Shown: positions 48,764 through 60,082, counted from the first letter of the stretch. The stretch: DNA of 64,000 nt from Hofstenia miamia (GCA_004352715.1 SCFE01000039.1:1689966-1753965); one strand, 5' to 3'. The notes: generated by a model from the sequence alone, not told the origin. Translations and numbers: made by a program.

Positions 48764-49014
48764 CAGCATTGTCATTCAATAATGAAAGCATTGCATTTCT
48801 TTCTGATAAATGCTATAACTGTACATTTAATTTTTGTAATGAGCCCTTTATAAAATTAGGATATAACAGAGAAAATAAAGATGGCTCATTAGATACAAGA
48901 ATTCGTAATACATTTGAGTTTTTCCAAAAAATTCAGTCACTCATAGATGCTTCTTGTTTGGATGTGGACAACACCATTGTTCAAGATAAAGACTTGCAAG
49001 GATATCCCAAGTAA
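48764..49014 (+). CDS. Possible exon, unknown product
   Basis: After a pyrimidine-rich tract and CAG (48761-48763) an 83-codon frame stays open to a stop at 49012-49014. The translation is mixed and protein-like (SDKCYNCTFNFCNEPF, RIRNTFEFFQKIQSLIDASC) with a CxxCxxxxC cluster. The longer frame starts at TTG, so an upstream exon would be needed. A GTAATA donor-like site lies at about 49010. An inverted-repeat element begins right after the stop, so the frame may have been truncated by insertion. No family is assigned. Confidence 0.3.
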
Positions 49015-49017
49015 TAT

Positions 49018-49450
49018 CAATTGTTGGACCACCATTGGTCCATTATTGGTACTACTATTGGCATTTGGACATTTACCAATAATGAGCACACAAAATTGAT
49101 ACATATTTGTTATTTGAGAATCAATTATTATCACAGTTTAATATTGGGCCTGCCCACTCAAATCCCTAGTCTCAGGTACCAGTATTTGAGACTGGCCTCA
49201 ATAAACTCTATATGACTACATGGTGCCACACAGCCCTAATTTCTTAATTCCAATAGTTTATTACGAAAGCAAAATGCAAATGAACTTCAAAAATATCACT
49301 AGATCTATAAATAATATCCAAATGATAAATATGCAGTAATTTTGAATATCGATTACTGGCTATTACTAATGGTCCAATGTTGGCCCAATGCCAAAATGCC
49401 AATTTTGTCTAATATCGACGCCGAAAATGGACCAACAATACCCCAGCAAT
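49018..49450. mobile_element. Imperfect inverted-repeat element
   Basis: The left block (TTGTTGGACCACCATTGGTC, then TATTGGCATTTGGAC) is mirrored on the right near 49375-49445 (ACCAACAATACCCC preceded by CCAATGCCAAAATGCCAA, read in reverse). Shared TTGTTGG, CCATT and TTGGCATTT words in the correct inverted order suggest a MITE of about 430 bp. Exact ends and target duplication were not fixed. Confidence 0.45.
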
Positions 49451-49454
49451 GTGA

Positions 49455-50590
49455 TTCTACTTTGGATGCTCCTTATCATCATGTTTAGCATTGTTTTATG
49501 TTAGATTTGATTGGCCCAGATTCCTGGATATTTCTACAATCTCTTTAGGGTTGCCTTAGGTTGAGTTGAGTCGAATCATTTTTTCATAATTTGAGCTGTT
49601 TCGGCTCTCAAGTTGAGTCAAGTCAGGTGTTCTTGTCTAATGACGTAGGGTCATCATAATTATAAATGTTTTTTGAAACAATAAATTCTAGAAGGTATGT
49701 TCGTTTGACTAAAAATTAGTAATTATAATATATAGAGAAAAATTATGAACTATCAATCCTTATGATTTTAAATTAAAGAAATTAGTGCCTAAAATTATCA
49801 CTTGATTATAAGTGTAAAGTGTGTTTATCATCTTGAAAACGTTATTTGCGATAATGATGTTTCCACAAAACTTTTGTTTAAAAAAATATAAAGTGGAAAT
49901 TTTTATTTAAAAATTAAAAACATTTCAATATTAATCTTGTACACAACGAGGAAAAGACTACTAACGCAATATCAATCCATTCTAACAATTTCATGTTAGC
50001 TACGATCATTCCTTAGATTTAATAGCTCAACCCTAATGGGTCAGAACGAATTTTTTCTAGAAATTTTTTTGAATGATAAACAGAAGGTGTTCAAAATCAC
50101 GTAGAACATTAAGAAATCAGCACGTAAGATGGAAGCCAGCTGCTAACAAGTTGTATGGTTAGACACTTAACTCAATATATTTACTGATTTCAATACTTTT
50201 TTATTATTCTTCATAAAGTTGTAATTATGATGTAATAAATTTATCTTACAGTTAATTTTAGAGCATAACATTTTTCAGCAAGCAGTGAGAAAATAAGATA
50301 TTACTAATTTTTTGAGCTACTTATTCAACATATAACCCGACTAGATCATGAAATATGATGTAAGTCAAGTATCAATTATCACCATTTTAAAAACCCATTT
50401 CTAGAGCGTCAAGCATTAATCAATTTTGCAAAAAAATTGTCATTTTTATTTTTTATTAAACTATACAATGCACCAAGTTACAGCTAAATTTTAAAATATT
50501 TGATTTTTGAGGAAACTCCAATGCGCAGACCAAATTAGAAATTTAATAGTTATTTATGATTTCGATGTATACTACTGAAATTATTCTTTA
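49455..50590. other. Intergenic DNA
   Basis: A GTTGAGTCAAGTCAGG-type block at 49550-49640 may be another hAT-like scrap. Otherwise nothing was recognised upstream of the two-exon gene. Confidence 0.4.
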
Positions 50591-50599
50591 AGGGTTGCC

Positions 50600-51219
50600 A
50601 TGAAATCCCACCCAATGGAAACTTCTGCCAAAGTTCATGAAATCTATACATTTCCTTGGGACAATCGCATTGGAATCACATTGTACTCCAATGTCAAATA
50701 CGTAAGCTTGTTGTACAGCAGACAAAATCTAATTTCTAAGGAAATGACGATGAAATTTGTAAATGCTGTATATTAGCCACCTGTTATTAGAGTTGGGATT
50801 TGATTTCATGTAGGAAACAAAAAACACAGAAACATAGTTCAGTTCTGGGAACTTTATTTCCAAATTACATTGTATATTAAATAAAAGTCAATTGAATGAA
50901 TAATTTCATTGCAGGAGAATGAACAATTGAAAATCAATAAATAATTAAAAATTCTTTTACCAGATATTTATCCAGATGTGCAACAATCAATACCTCCTTG
51001 GAAACGAAAAATTAATCAGAGAAATGGATGAAAATCGACCACCGTTTCATATTCCCGGCCAGCCACTAACTAAAAACTATAATACAATTACAAAATTATA
51101 TCCCAGACGTGTGCAAAATGTCATGCACGATTCGAAGCAAGCACGACATCTCATATTTGAAAGTGAGAAGGAATACCAAGATCGGATTCAGGATCTGGAT
51201 ATAACGATTTCAAAACCAG
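50600..51219 (+). CDS. Two exons of a small unidentified gene
   Basis: Exon 1 (50600-50701) starts at an ATG with an in-frame stop 21-24 bases upstream and encodes 34 codons (MKSHPMETSAKVHEIYTFPW onwards), ending at the donor GTAAGC. The intron 50702-50963 is 262 bp and ends TTCTTTTACCAG. Exon 2 (50964-51219) continues in phase 0 for 85 codons and one base, ending at a second GTAAGC donor. The join is exactly in frame, with consensus sites on both sides. The product is polar and charged, with no signal peptide or membrane segment and with proline- and Tyr-rich stretches (RPPFHIPGQPLTKNY) and a coiled-coil-like tail (ESEKEYQDRIQDL). I do not recognise the family. The next exon is not certain: one phase-compatible acceptor at about 52790 would add only Gly-Tyr-Ile and a stop, with AATAAA near 52851, but the 1-kb gap may hide real exons. 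Confidence 0.65.
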
Positions 51220-53270
51220 GTAAGCATTACATACTATATTTGAAAAAATTTCTTTTGAGAAGATAATTGGTAATAGAGAATTCCAGAAAAAAAATTGACT
51301 GTTATGTCAGTAATTTAATTATAGGATGCCACGAAATCATTATTTTCAATAATTTATAGCACTTGATGGATTTAGAGACATTAATATCAATAAATCTACT
51401 GTACATGTACATTATTCAAACTTTATTCTCGCCTACTCTTAAAAATCTAACATTGATAATTTTTCTTAAGGCGATGTGGAAATCATTCTTGTAGCTTACA
51501 TGTAGAGATTTCAACGACCCTTCATATTATAGAATTGTTTTATAATATAGGTTATGTGTGCTCTTCATTACATCAATAAGAATTCATTACTTAGGGTACA
51601 TCCTTAGTAAAATTTCACAATATTGAAAATACATAATAGTAAGTATATATATATNNNNNNNNNNNNNNNNNNNNNNNNNNNNNNNNNNNNNNNNNNNNNN
51701 NNNNNNNNNNNNNNNNNNNNNNNNNNNNNNNNNNNNNNNNNNNNNNNNNNNNNNNNNNNNNNNNNNNNNNNNNNNNNNNNNNNNNNNNNNNNNNNNNNNN
51801 NNNNNNNNNNNNNNNNNNNNNNNNNNNNNNNNNNNNNNNNNNNNNNNNNNNNNNNNNNNNNNNNNNNNNNNNNNNNNNNNNNNNNNNNNNNNNNNNNNNN
51901 NNNNNNNNNNNNNNNNNNNNNNNNNNNNNNNNNNNNNNNNNNNNNNNNNNNNNNNNNNNNNNNNNNNNNNNNNNNNNNNNNNNNNNNNNNNNNNNNNNNN
52001 NNNNNNNNNNNNNNNNNNNNNNNNNNNNNNNNNNNNNNNNNNNNNNNNNNNNNNNNNNNNNNNNNNNNNNNNNNNNNNNNNNNNNNNNNNNNNNNNNNNN
52101 NNNNNNNNNNNNNNNNNNNNNNNNNNNNNNNNNNNNNNNNNNNNNNNNNNNNNNNNNNNNNNNNNNNNNNNNNNNNNNNNNNNNNNNNNNNNNNNNNNNN
52201 NNNNNNNNNNNNNNNNNNNNNNNNNNNNNNNNNNNNNNNNNNNNNNNNNNNNNNNNNNNNNNNNNNNNNNNNNNNNNNNNNNNNNNNNNNNNNNNNNNNN
52301 NNNNNNNNNNNNNNNNNNNNNNNNNNNNNNNNNNNNNNNNNNNNNNNNNNNNNNNNNNNNNNNNNNNNNNNNNNNNNNNNNNNNNNNNNNNNNNNNNNNN
52401 NNNNNNNNNNNNNNNNNNNNNNNNNNNNNNNNNNNNNNNNNNNNNNNNNNNNNNNNNNNNNNNNNNNNNNNNNNNNNNNNNNNNNNNNNNNNNNNNNNNN
52501 NNNNNNNNNNNNNNNNNNNNNNNNNNNNNNNNNNNNNNNNNNNNNNNNNNNNNNNNNNNNNNNNNNNNNNNNNNNNNNNNNNNNNNNNNNNNNNNNNNNN
52601 NNNNNNNNNNNNNNNNNNNNNNNNNNNNNNNNNNNNNNNNNNNNNNNNNNNNNNATATATATATATATATATAATTGGAAATGGAATCTCGGGAACTAAA
52701 CTAGACATATATTCAGGAAAAGTAACTACATTTCAAGTTTTTTGGAATAGTGTATTTGGAGAAATATTCAACCTTTTGAATTCCTTACAGGGTACATTTG
52801 AATTCGTTGTACCTATCTTGTAATTTATCAGCTCTTTAAGGTTTCTTTATACAATAAAAGTTTTAACTGAAGGAAAAATAGCTCCACCAAATTCAATTTG
52901 TTTCAAACAAGGGGCTCGACTCTTTGAATACCCCTTCAAAATGATCCCTAATCGGCACACATGACGGTCTATTATATATATGGAAAGAGACCCATGCAAT
53001 TAAAATATCGGGTTTAAACAATAAAATATTGAGCAAATCCATAATGTGAACATGTCACCAAATTGCTTTAGACTTTATATAATTGATGATACTTTTAGCA
53101 GAAAACATAAAACTGCACTTATGATGGATGGAATAAATAAAATCCCACCTTCAGTTTCTAGGTCTCGATATTTTCCATATTATTCTTTAAATTTATACTA
53201 ATATATTTCAAACTAAACTGTGTTGCATTTTTGCAATTTTTTCCATACGTAAGATAGATAGAATAATAAG
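51220..53270. other. Intron or downstream DNA with the 1000-base gap
   Basis: The N block 51655-52654 is exactly 1000 bases, presumably a placeholder size, and is bordered by (AT)n on both sides. Flanking DNA is AT-rich. A candidate last exon of the upstream gene could start at about 52791 but is weak. Confidence 0.5.
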
Positions 53271-53627
53271 ATTTTCGTAAATTTTTTAACGATATTAAAA
53301 ATTTAAATATTGAATCAGTCTCTATAAATCATTTCTTATCTTAAATCCTAAAAAATTATTCCTAACGATAATCTCATCTCGCTCTCTAACCGCAAGATTG
53401 CGCATTAATTGGCTCCTCGTTGATTTGCTGATCGTTGATTGGTAGGTTCTTATCAACAAATCAAAATCTTTCAATATTCGACAATGCGCCACTTCTAGTA
53501 ATCCCCCAGACTCACGAGGTATGAAATGTATATTAATTATATTGGTTTTGTAAAACTATCATATTTTTCAATAGACCTAAGTATAGTTTACATTCATTTA
53601 ACCATTGAATGAATTAGAGTATCAAAT
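53271..53627 (+). repeat. Segmental direct repeat, copy 1
   Basis: The segment starts GATTTTCGTAAATTTTTTAA and ends CCATTGAATGAATTAGAGTA. It is closely similar to 58941-59224 in the same orientation, with small insertions and deletions, the largest about 60 bp present only here. A shared phrase near the middle is ACCGCAAGATTG. The two copies bracket the F-box/LRR module array, so they may be its duplicated flank. Confidence 0.8.
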
Positions 53628-53884
53628 ATTTATTAAGAATTTCGCAATGTATAAAATCTTATGAATCTAAGTTCGAGAGCTTAATTGTTAATTCCCTTCT
53701 GGTAGTGCAACTGGCCAACCCGAACGTGGGTTGATATTATTTGAAATCTAGCAGAGGTTTGTGGCATATTTTATTATGACATATATATATTTGTTCACCT
53801 AAAGAAATTTTAATTATAAACTATATATACAGCTCGCTTCATTTTTTAGAGGTTTTATTCTTTATATCTTTAAGTATGTGTGTA

Positions 53885-53914
53885 TACATATATATATATG
53901 TATATATATGTATA

Positions 53915-53954
<40 letters not shown>
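53885..53954. repeat. (AT)n and (GTATAT)n microsatellite
   Basis: A GTATATATAT-type tract passes into pure (AT)n. The Tyr-Ile-rich frames on both strands here are products of the repeat. Confidence 0.95.
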
Positions 53955-53958
<4 letters not shown>

Positions 53959-53959
53959 T

Positions 53960-55255
53960 AAATATGTAGAGTTCAGGCGACAATGCAGAATAGGGCCAGG
54001 CGGAATATGCAAAAATGATAAGAAATGCAATAAAATAAATAAAATGTTTAAAAATGGATGATATAGACCAATAGCTTAGCATAATTAACAAAATTCGTAG
54101 TAAACGATAACACGCAAAAACGCGTGATACATATTTATTAAGGATAATGTATTTGATTAAAATTGATAAATAAAATATAGATATTTGACTTCAAAATTAC
54201 AAATATAGAAGTGTATTAACGGAAATTGTAAATTTACAACTCAAAGCTGATAAAGTATTTGTTGAATGAGCTGTTTTTTGGTCTTAAAACATATCACAAG
54301 GAATAATTAAAACTGAAAGTGTTATTAAAGTTTGTTAAAAACAAATTTACAATTTACCTTAAAATTAAAAATTTCATTATTTTTATATAAACGTATGTAA
54401 AAAATTCAATTTGATTTTATTATATTTTAAGAACACTTAGGAATATATTTAGAAATGCTATTCTTATATCTATGTATCTATCTATAATAAAATAGAATGT
54501 CATGATTTTTTCGTTATATATATAAAATAATGATTTCAATTTGACTTCATTAAATTTAATAACTTACTATTTCTTATCTGAAGAGATTTAAATTGGTGAA
54601 TTGCATATTATGCTGCATTGCTGAAGTAGATATTTTGGATCTGGCTCTAGTGTAAAAATTATGATTTATATCTTTGCGCCTTTACATGTCTTAAGAGTTC
54701 ATATATGTGTGACATTCCAAGAAATGCTTAGCAAATTATCTTTTCAAGTTTTTTAAAATTTATTATCCGAATTATTATTTTTGCAATTTATAAATCTGTA
54801 GCAGTGTAATTTATTATAGTTCACTTTAAATTAAGACTTCAAAAATAATTTTTTACCTTTTTTAATTTTTATTTACAGTAATTGTTTGGGAAATATGAAA
54901 TTTTTTAAAACTAAAAAAGTAATTCATTCCTATCATTTGCTATTCAATTGAGCTGTAAATTTACAGATTCCCGTTATTACCCTTTTATATTTTGAAATTT
55001 TCAGGTCAAATAAGTTTATTTTATACAGTATCTTTCACGAGCTACAAATTTTATTAATCATGCTAATCTTTCGGTCAATATCTACAATTTTTTAAGCTTT
55101 TTTGTATTTTATTGTATTTCTCACCTATGTTTACAGCCTAGTAGTGTTTATTTTCTACTATTGCTCAGTGTGCTTGCGCATGGCACTATTCTGCATCTTC
55201 GCCTAATGGGTACATAATAAATGAGTTAATAATATCTATAATACTGATTAATCTA
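53960..55255. other. AT-rich intergenic DNA
   Basis: No coding, RNA or mobile-element signature was recognised. Confidence 0.45.
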
Positions 55256-55257
55256 GT

Positions 55258-55272
55258 GTATATATATGTATG

Positions 55273-55304
<32 letters not shown>
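55258..55304. repeat. (AT)n microsatellite
   Basis: GTATGTATGT followed by an AT run. Confidence 0.9.
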
Positions 55305-55306
<2 letters not shown>

Positions 55307-55379
55307 TTACTTAATCTCAATAAATATATATAATGTGAAATGTCTATTTATTTTTTATCCTTGGTTCCTACTTTATTCA

Positions 55380-55760
55380 ATTAAAAAAACAAATCTTGTG
55401 TGGTGCGACGGAAAGTTGCGGGTCATCGTGCAAACTCTAAATTCTCCTGACAAAATTTATTGCATGAATAACAGTTGCTTAAGACTTAAAATAGTGAAGT
55501 CACATTCCCTTAGTGACAACCAGAAACTTTTATTGGGATTGAAATAGAAAATGTTCTTCAGTCTTTGTCTGTAGCCATCAATTTGTATATATTTATATAA
55601 AATTTCCTAAACATTCATATGTAAAAACAATCATGTAAGATTAATAGATGTCATGAGCTGTTGTCGTGTTACTTGCTTTTCATTTTTACTTGGGTCATTA
55701 TGCTCTTCACTTTCACAGAAACATCTAATATTTTTGCTATTTCCATTAAAATGTATTCCC
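55380..55760 (-). pseudogene. F-box/LRR module IV, linker and first LRR only
   Basis: The minus strand encodes GYRQRLKNIFYFNPNKSFW followed by LSLRECDFT, matching the linker and first leucine-rich repeat of the neighbouring modules (GYRQRLSNIF, WLLLRQCDLTDE). Upstream in reading order is CFCESEEHNDPSKNEKQ, similar to CAGCQEYNEANRIEKRQ in the 461-bp satellite. Stops interrupt the frame, and the rest of the LRR block is missing. A plus-strand frame across this interval is a shadow. Confidence 0.65.
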
Positions 55761-55799
55761 CACATTAATGTTTAGCAAAGTGAATAATAGATTCCTCTA

Positions 55800-56400
55800 A
55801 AAACTATTCACATGCTTTCGCATCAACAGATATTGTAAGTTCCTGTAGTTGTTTGATATTCTAAATAGATTTGAGCCGTTCATCAGTGAGGTCACATTGT
55901 CTCAATGACAACCAGAAAATATTATTTGGATTTTAATAGAAAAGGTCGCTTAGCCTTTGTCTATAACCAACGCATATGTATTGTAAATCAGTAGGATTAT
56001 CTGTGTTTTCAAATAACAGTTGAAAGCAAATAGTACCTTCAACATAAATCTTTTTCCAAAATTCATTGCTATGGCTTAGTACATACCAATGCTTGCAAAC
56101 TTGGGAAATTGGGTGACAAAGCTCTTCTTGAGAAAAATTCTGGAAGATTTTCAACAATACATAATCAGGCAAAAGTGTTTGTTCATATATGAAAAATCTC
56201 ATGGGAACATCAATTGTCGAAGAAATACTCAACTTTGGAATCTCTTTTTGAAAGTACTTGTAAAATTTCCTCAAACAATGCGGTTGATATATGAATTCTC
56301 CTGACAACTCACATTCCATGAGTCTCACGATCCTGAGATTGCTGTTATTTTTTATTAGTTCTGAAAACGCTCTTTCAGAAGAGGGCTCAAGCAAAGTAAA
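55800..56400 (-). pseudogene. F-box/LRR module III, LRR end fused upstream of an F-box
   Basis: A 153-codon open stretch (56394 to 55933) starts at a TTG codon, so it has no ATG of its own. Residues 1-50 match the C-terminal LRR part of the module at 57587-58016 (SNLRIVRLMECELSGE, KFYKYFQKEI). At residues 74-117 (56044-56175) there is a good F-box: LLPDYVLLKIFQNFSQEELC, then QVCKHWYVLSHSNEFWKKI. F-box proteins bind Skp1 in SCF ubiquitin ligases, with LRRs choosing the substrate, and the normal order is F-box then LRR. Here an LRR tail precedes the F-box, which points to unequal exchange between tandem copies. After GYRQRLSDLFY a stop replaces the codon where module II reads on, although the LRR sequence continues (LRQCDLTDERLKSI, 55800-55930). 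Confidence 0.75.
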
Positions 56401-57070
56401 TTCAACCCGAGTTAAATTTCAAAAAACCATGAAGCGACGAAATCTCAGTGCGAGTTAAATACGAATTGTTATTGTCCATTGTCAAACTTGATAGTCTAAC
56501 AAGGTTCTTTGACATGCAAGAGAGACCATTATCTGTAATATACAGACACAAAAAATGTCTAGATCACGTTAATTGGATAAAGTACTAATTGCAAACACGG
56601 ATTGATCGGTTAAGGTAAAGTTGTCGTGTATACACAACCGCTTTAATCCTTGAAAATGCTTAGCAATGTGAATGATAGATTCATCTGAAAAATTTTCACA
56701 TGTATTTGGATCAACATATATTATTAGTACCTGTATTTGCTTGAGATTTGAAATAGATTTGAAACGTTCATCAGTGAGGTCACACTGTCTCAATAACAAC
56801 CAGGAAATATTATTTGGATTGTAATGGAAAATGTTGCTTAGTCTTTGTCTATAACCACCGTTATGTATTTTACATCAGTAGGATTATCTGTGTTTTCAAA
56901 CAGTAGTTGAAAACAAGTAGAATCTTCGAAATTAATCTTTTTCCAAAAGACAATGTTATGGCTTAGAACTCACCAATGATTGAAAACTTGGGAAATTAAC
57001 TCACAGGGGTCTTGAGAAAACTACTCGGAGATTTTCAGCAATAAATTGTCAGGTTTTTGCGTAGTGATTG
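56400..57070 (-). pseudogene. F-box/LRR module II, broken F-box with an open LRR stretch
   Basis: In reading order, a decayed F-box lies at 56900-57060 (PDNLLLKISE, stop, ELISQVFNHW, stop, VLSHNIVFWKKI). A linker GYRQRLSNIFHYNPNNISW follows, then an open LRR stretch at 56569-56799 (LRQCDLTDERFKSISNLKQI, IIHIAKHFQGLKRLCIHDN, TLTDQSVFAISTLSN) of the AMN1/FBXL type. A stop and a frame change then intervene before more LRR (ITDNGLSCMSKNLVRLSSL) at 56460-56545. Several independent lesions make this a pseudogene or, less likely, a gene in uncorrected sequence. Confidence 0.75.
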
Positions 57071-57099
57071 TTTATAAAAATTTCCTGGAAAAATACACC

Positions 57100-57560
57100 C
57101 ACATGAATATTTAATTCATTTGAAATATTATACTATTTTTGGGATCAGCTTATAAGTTACTGTAATTGCTTGAGTGTTTAAATAGATTCAAAGACTTCAT
57201 CACTACTGTTAAATTCTCCCAGTAACAATCACCCAATATATGTTAACAACAGCTGGTAAAATAGAAGTTGAAAACACCTAGTTATGCTAAAAATTTTTAA
57301 TTTCCTAAACTACTTCTAAACAAGATTGGTCAATATTATCATCACCAAACCAAATGTCAAACTTAGTAAGGTTAGTTAATTTTAGGAATTTATACTTCGA
57401 GAGGATATTTTACTGATCAACTTATATCATAAGTTGCTTGTAGTTGGTTGCTTGAATGTTGAAAGAGATTTGAAGATTTCATCATTGATGTTAAAACAAT
57501 AACACAATAGGCCTATGTGTTTTCAATACAATTAAGGTTATAATTTTTGCTAAAAGGCAG
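57100..57560 (-). pseudogene. Scrambled LRR fragments of the F-box/LRR family
   Basis: The segment 57290-57420 is a diverged copy of 57560-57700 (the C-terminal LRR end), sharing phrases such as TAGGAATTTATACTTCGAGAG. The segments 57100-57230 and 57420-57500 resemble the first-LRR region of module II. LRR-start and LRR-end pieces therefore alternate without a complete gene between them. Confidence 0.6.
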
Positions 57561-57586
57561 TTGAAATCAATTATTTATGTTAAATT

Positions 57587-58490
57587 TCAATAATTTGCTA
57601 AAATTACTTCTAAGCAAAATTGGTCAATATAATCTTCACCAAACAAAATCTCCAACTTAGTAAGATTAGTTGATTTTAGGAATTTATACTTCGAGAGGGT
57701 ATTTGAACGATCTAAGTCAGCACTGCTTGGATACATACACACTGCCAGTCTCTGCACAATTGGGAAAGTAATATAATACTTACATTCTCCGTTTATAAAA
57801 GCGCGGAAATAATCCAACTTTGCAATCTCTTTTTGAAAGTACTTGTAAAATTTTCTTTTGAGTTTTTGACAAAATATCATGTCCAAATGCATCAAACGAT
57901 GCGGTAGATAAGTGTATTCTCCTGATAACGCACAGTCCATAAGTCTGACAATCCTTAGATTGCTGTTGCTTTCTTATTAATTCAGAACACGCTTTTTTAG
58001 CAGAGGCCTCAAGCAAAGTAAACTCAAAGCTAGGTAAACTTCCAAAACCATGTAGTTAAGAAATTTCAGTGATAGTTAAAAACGAAGTGTTATTATCCAT
58101 TGTCAAACTTAATAGGCTTACAAGGTTCTTCGACATATGGAAAAGACGAAATGTCTAATTAACATAAATTTGATAAATTATTAAAACAGGGATTGATCGG
58201 TTAAGATAAAGTGATTCGAAATACTTGTGATTTCAAAAGTTCATAAGTTTTGTCACATTGTCTCAATAACAACCAGGAAATATTAAAGATTTAGTACCTT
58301 CAAGATAACTCTTTTTACAAAGTTTATTGTTTTGCTTAGCACATACAAATGCTTGCAAACTTGGAAGATTGAATCACTGATACAATATTGAGGATCGGCA
58401 TTCACAGATGATGTTTTTTCTATGGAATTCACATAGTATTTCTGACTGTAGTAATACTCTTTCACACTGATTTGTGTCTGCAAAATTTAA
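57587..58490 (-). pseudogene. F-box/LRR module I, most upstream copy
   Basis: In reading order, a weak F-box remnant lies at 58290-58400 (SIFQVCKHLYVLS, with frame changes towards KR). First-LRR sequence follows at 58230-58300 (ISWLLLRQCDKTYELLKS), then decayed LRRs at 58050-58230, and the C-terminal LRR end at 57587-58016 (LLEASAKKACSELI, then after a frame change LMDCALSGEYTYLPHRLMHL and onwards for about 117 residues). That end has the best preserved C-terminus of the family. Many lesions are present. The plus-strand 97-codon frame at 58472-58765 overlaps the 5' edge and shows no family features. Confidence 0.7.
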
Positions 58491-58904
58491 AGAACATTTA
58501 TGCATCCATAAAAATACCAAACGATTCGGTATTCATGGAAGTTTGTGAGCGCCTTTCATCACTGAATAATTTTGTGTTGATACAACGTAAAAAATTTGAA
58601 ATTAGTATGAAAAAATCTGTTTGTAAATCAGAAGTATATTTTATAACCACACAGAAACATTCTTTAATGAATGACGTCTACAAACTTCTGCCCATGACTG
58701 TAGGGAATATTTATGTATTTTTCTATGAATTTAAAATATTCATGACAGTGAGAAATATTAAATAGTTCCATATAAGAACATTACCTACAATCCAATAATT
58801 AGTTGACGCCACATTTCACACTCAATAATATTAATAAAGAAACTTATGATGCAGAACGTGAAATAAAATTTTTATAAATATACTTTTCTCAAATTGATAT
58901 TTAA

Positions 58905-58922
58905 ATATATATATATATATAT
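58905..58922. repeat. (AT)n microsatellite
   Basis: A short AT run next to the second copy of the segmental repeat. Confidence 0.85.
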
Positions 58923-58940
58923 AAAATATAAATAAACTTC

Positions 58941-59224
58941 GATTTTCGTCAATTTTTTTAATGATATTGACAATTTAAATATTAAATCTGTCTCTATAAA
59001 TCATCTCTTATCTTGAATGCCAAAATATATTGCTAACAATCATCTAATCGAAAGACGCTCGGCATTATCTCGTTCTCTCACCGCAAGATTGTGCGCATTG
59101 ATTGGCGCCTCGTTCATTTGATTGTAGTAATCCCCTAGATTCACGATGTAAAACTTGTATTTTTCAATGGACCTAAGTATATTTTACAATCATTTAACCA
59201 TTGAATGAATTAGAGTATCAAATA
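58941..59224 (+). repeat. Segmental direct repeat, copy 2
   Basis: Partner of 53271-53627. It lies just 5' (in minus-strand terms) of the most upstream F-box/LRR module, so it may carry the ancestral 5' flank or promoter of the family. This copy is shorter through internal deletion. Confidence 0.8.
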
Positions 59225-59599
59225 GATATGACCCACAAAAGCTAGTTAATTGATGTTAACATTGGTTTGATTTCTACTTTCGCGACGCTAGATTTGCCAA
59301 AGAGATCAAAAAATCATTTGATGACTACATCGTCAATAACCTAGCCTGTTCAAGATATCTCACACTATCTAAAGTGGGTCTAACGAATTAGGCAATATTT
59401 TATGCTAAAATTGCATTTGAAAACAACCAGTTAAATTTCTACATTTGCTAAAACTAATTATAGGGTTAATTTTCGAAAACCATAAATTGACGAAATTTAA
59501 AAACAAAGTGTTATTCTCCATTGTCATGCTTACAAAATTCTTCGGCATATACAGGAGCCATTGTAGTAATATGCAGGTACGAGATATTTAAATGACATC

Positions 59600-60080
59600 A
59601 ATTTGATAAAAATATATACATAAAATTTATTAGACATTCGTCTGAAAAAACAATCATATAAGATGTATACATGTTTTGATTTCTTTTCTTGCCTTTTTTC
59701 AATTCTATTTGCTTCATTATATTCCTGACATCCGGCACATGGCAATATATTTTCACTAGATAAAGCAGCATACACAAGTGATTTTGAGAGCAAGGTGATG
59801 TTAAATTTTAGAGAAGATAGTTGCTAATTATTCACTTCGAAGTTAACTTTTTGTATAGCAGCAGAAAGACAATAAACATATAGCAATCTTTCCATTGAAT
59901 TTTTCATGAATCTTTTCCAAAAATTAGTTGTGGCATATTTCTCACCCAATATTATCAATGGTTGACTAACTTGTTCATAAGGTAGTTTATAAAACTCAGA
60001 TTAGAATAGAATTTTAAAATAAATATTTGAATATTCACAAATTGAAAGATAAAGATGCTTTAAATATATTTATATATTTT
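59600..60080 (-). repeat. Diverged edge unit of the 461-bp array
   Basis: This segment aligns along its length with the 461-bp unit but with many substitutions. The phrase CTGACATCCGG at 59725 corresponds to CTGACATACAG at 60181, 456 bp away. On the minus strand it encodes KLPYEQVSQPLIILGEKYA, then NFWKRFMKN, and in another frame SENILPCAGCQEYNEANRIE. It looks like an older relic at the array margin. Confidence 0.75.
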
Positions 60081-60082
60081 TT

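Noticed and set aside
53839-54091. Small hydrophobic proteins on both strands
   Set aside because: Tyr-Ile-Tyr-Ile runs are translations of the (AT)n and (GTATAT)n tract.
58472-58765. 97-codon plus-strand frame starting MCLQNLKNIYASIKIPN
   Set aside because: It overlaps the 5' edge of a minus-strand pseudogene, has no recognisable domain and lies among stops. Probably chance.
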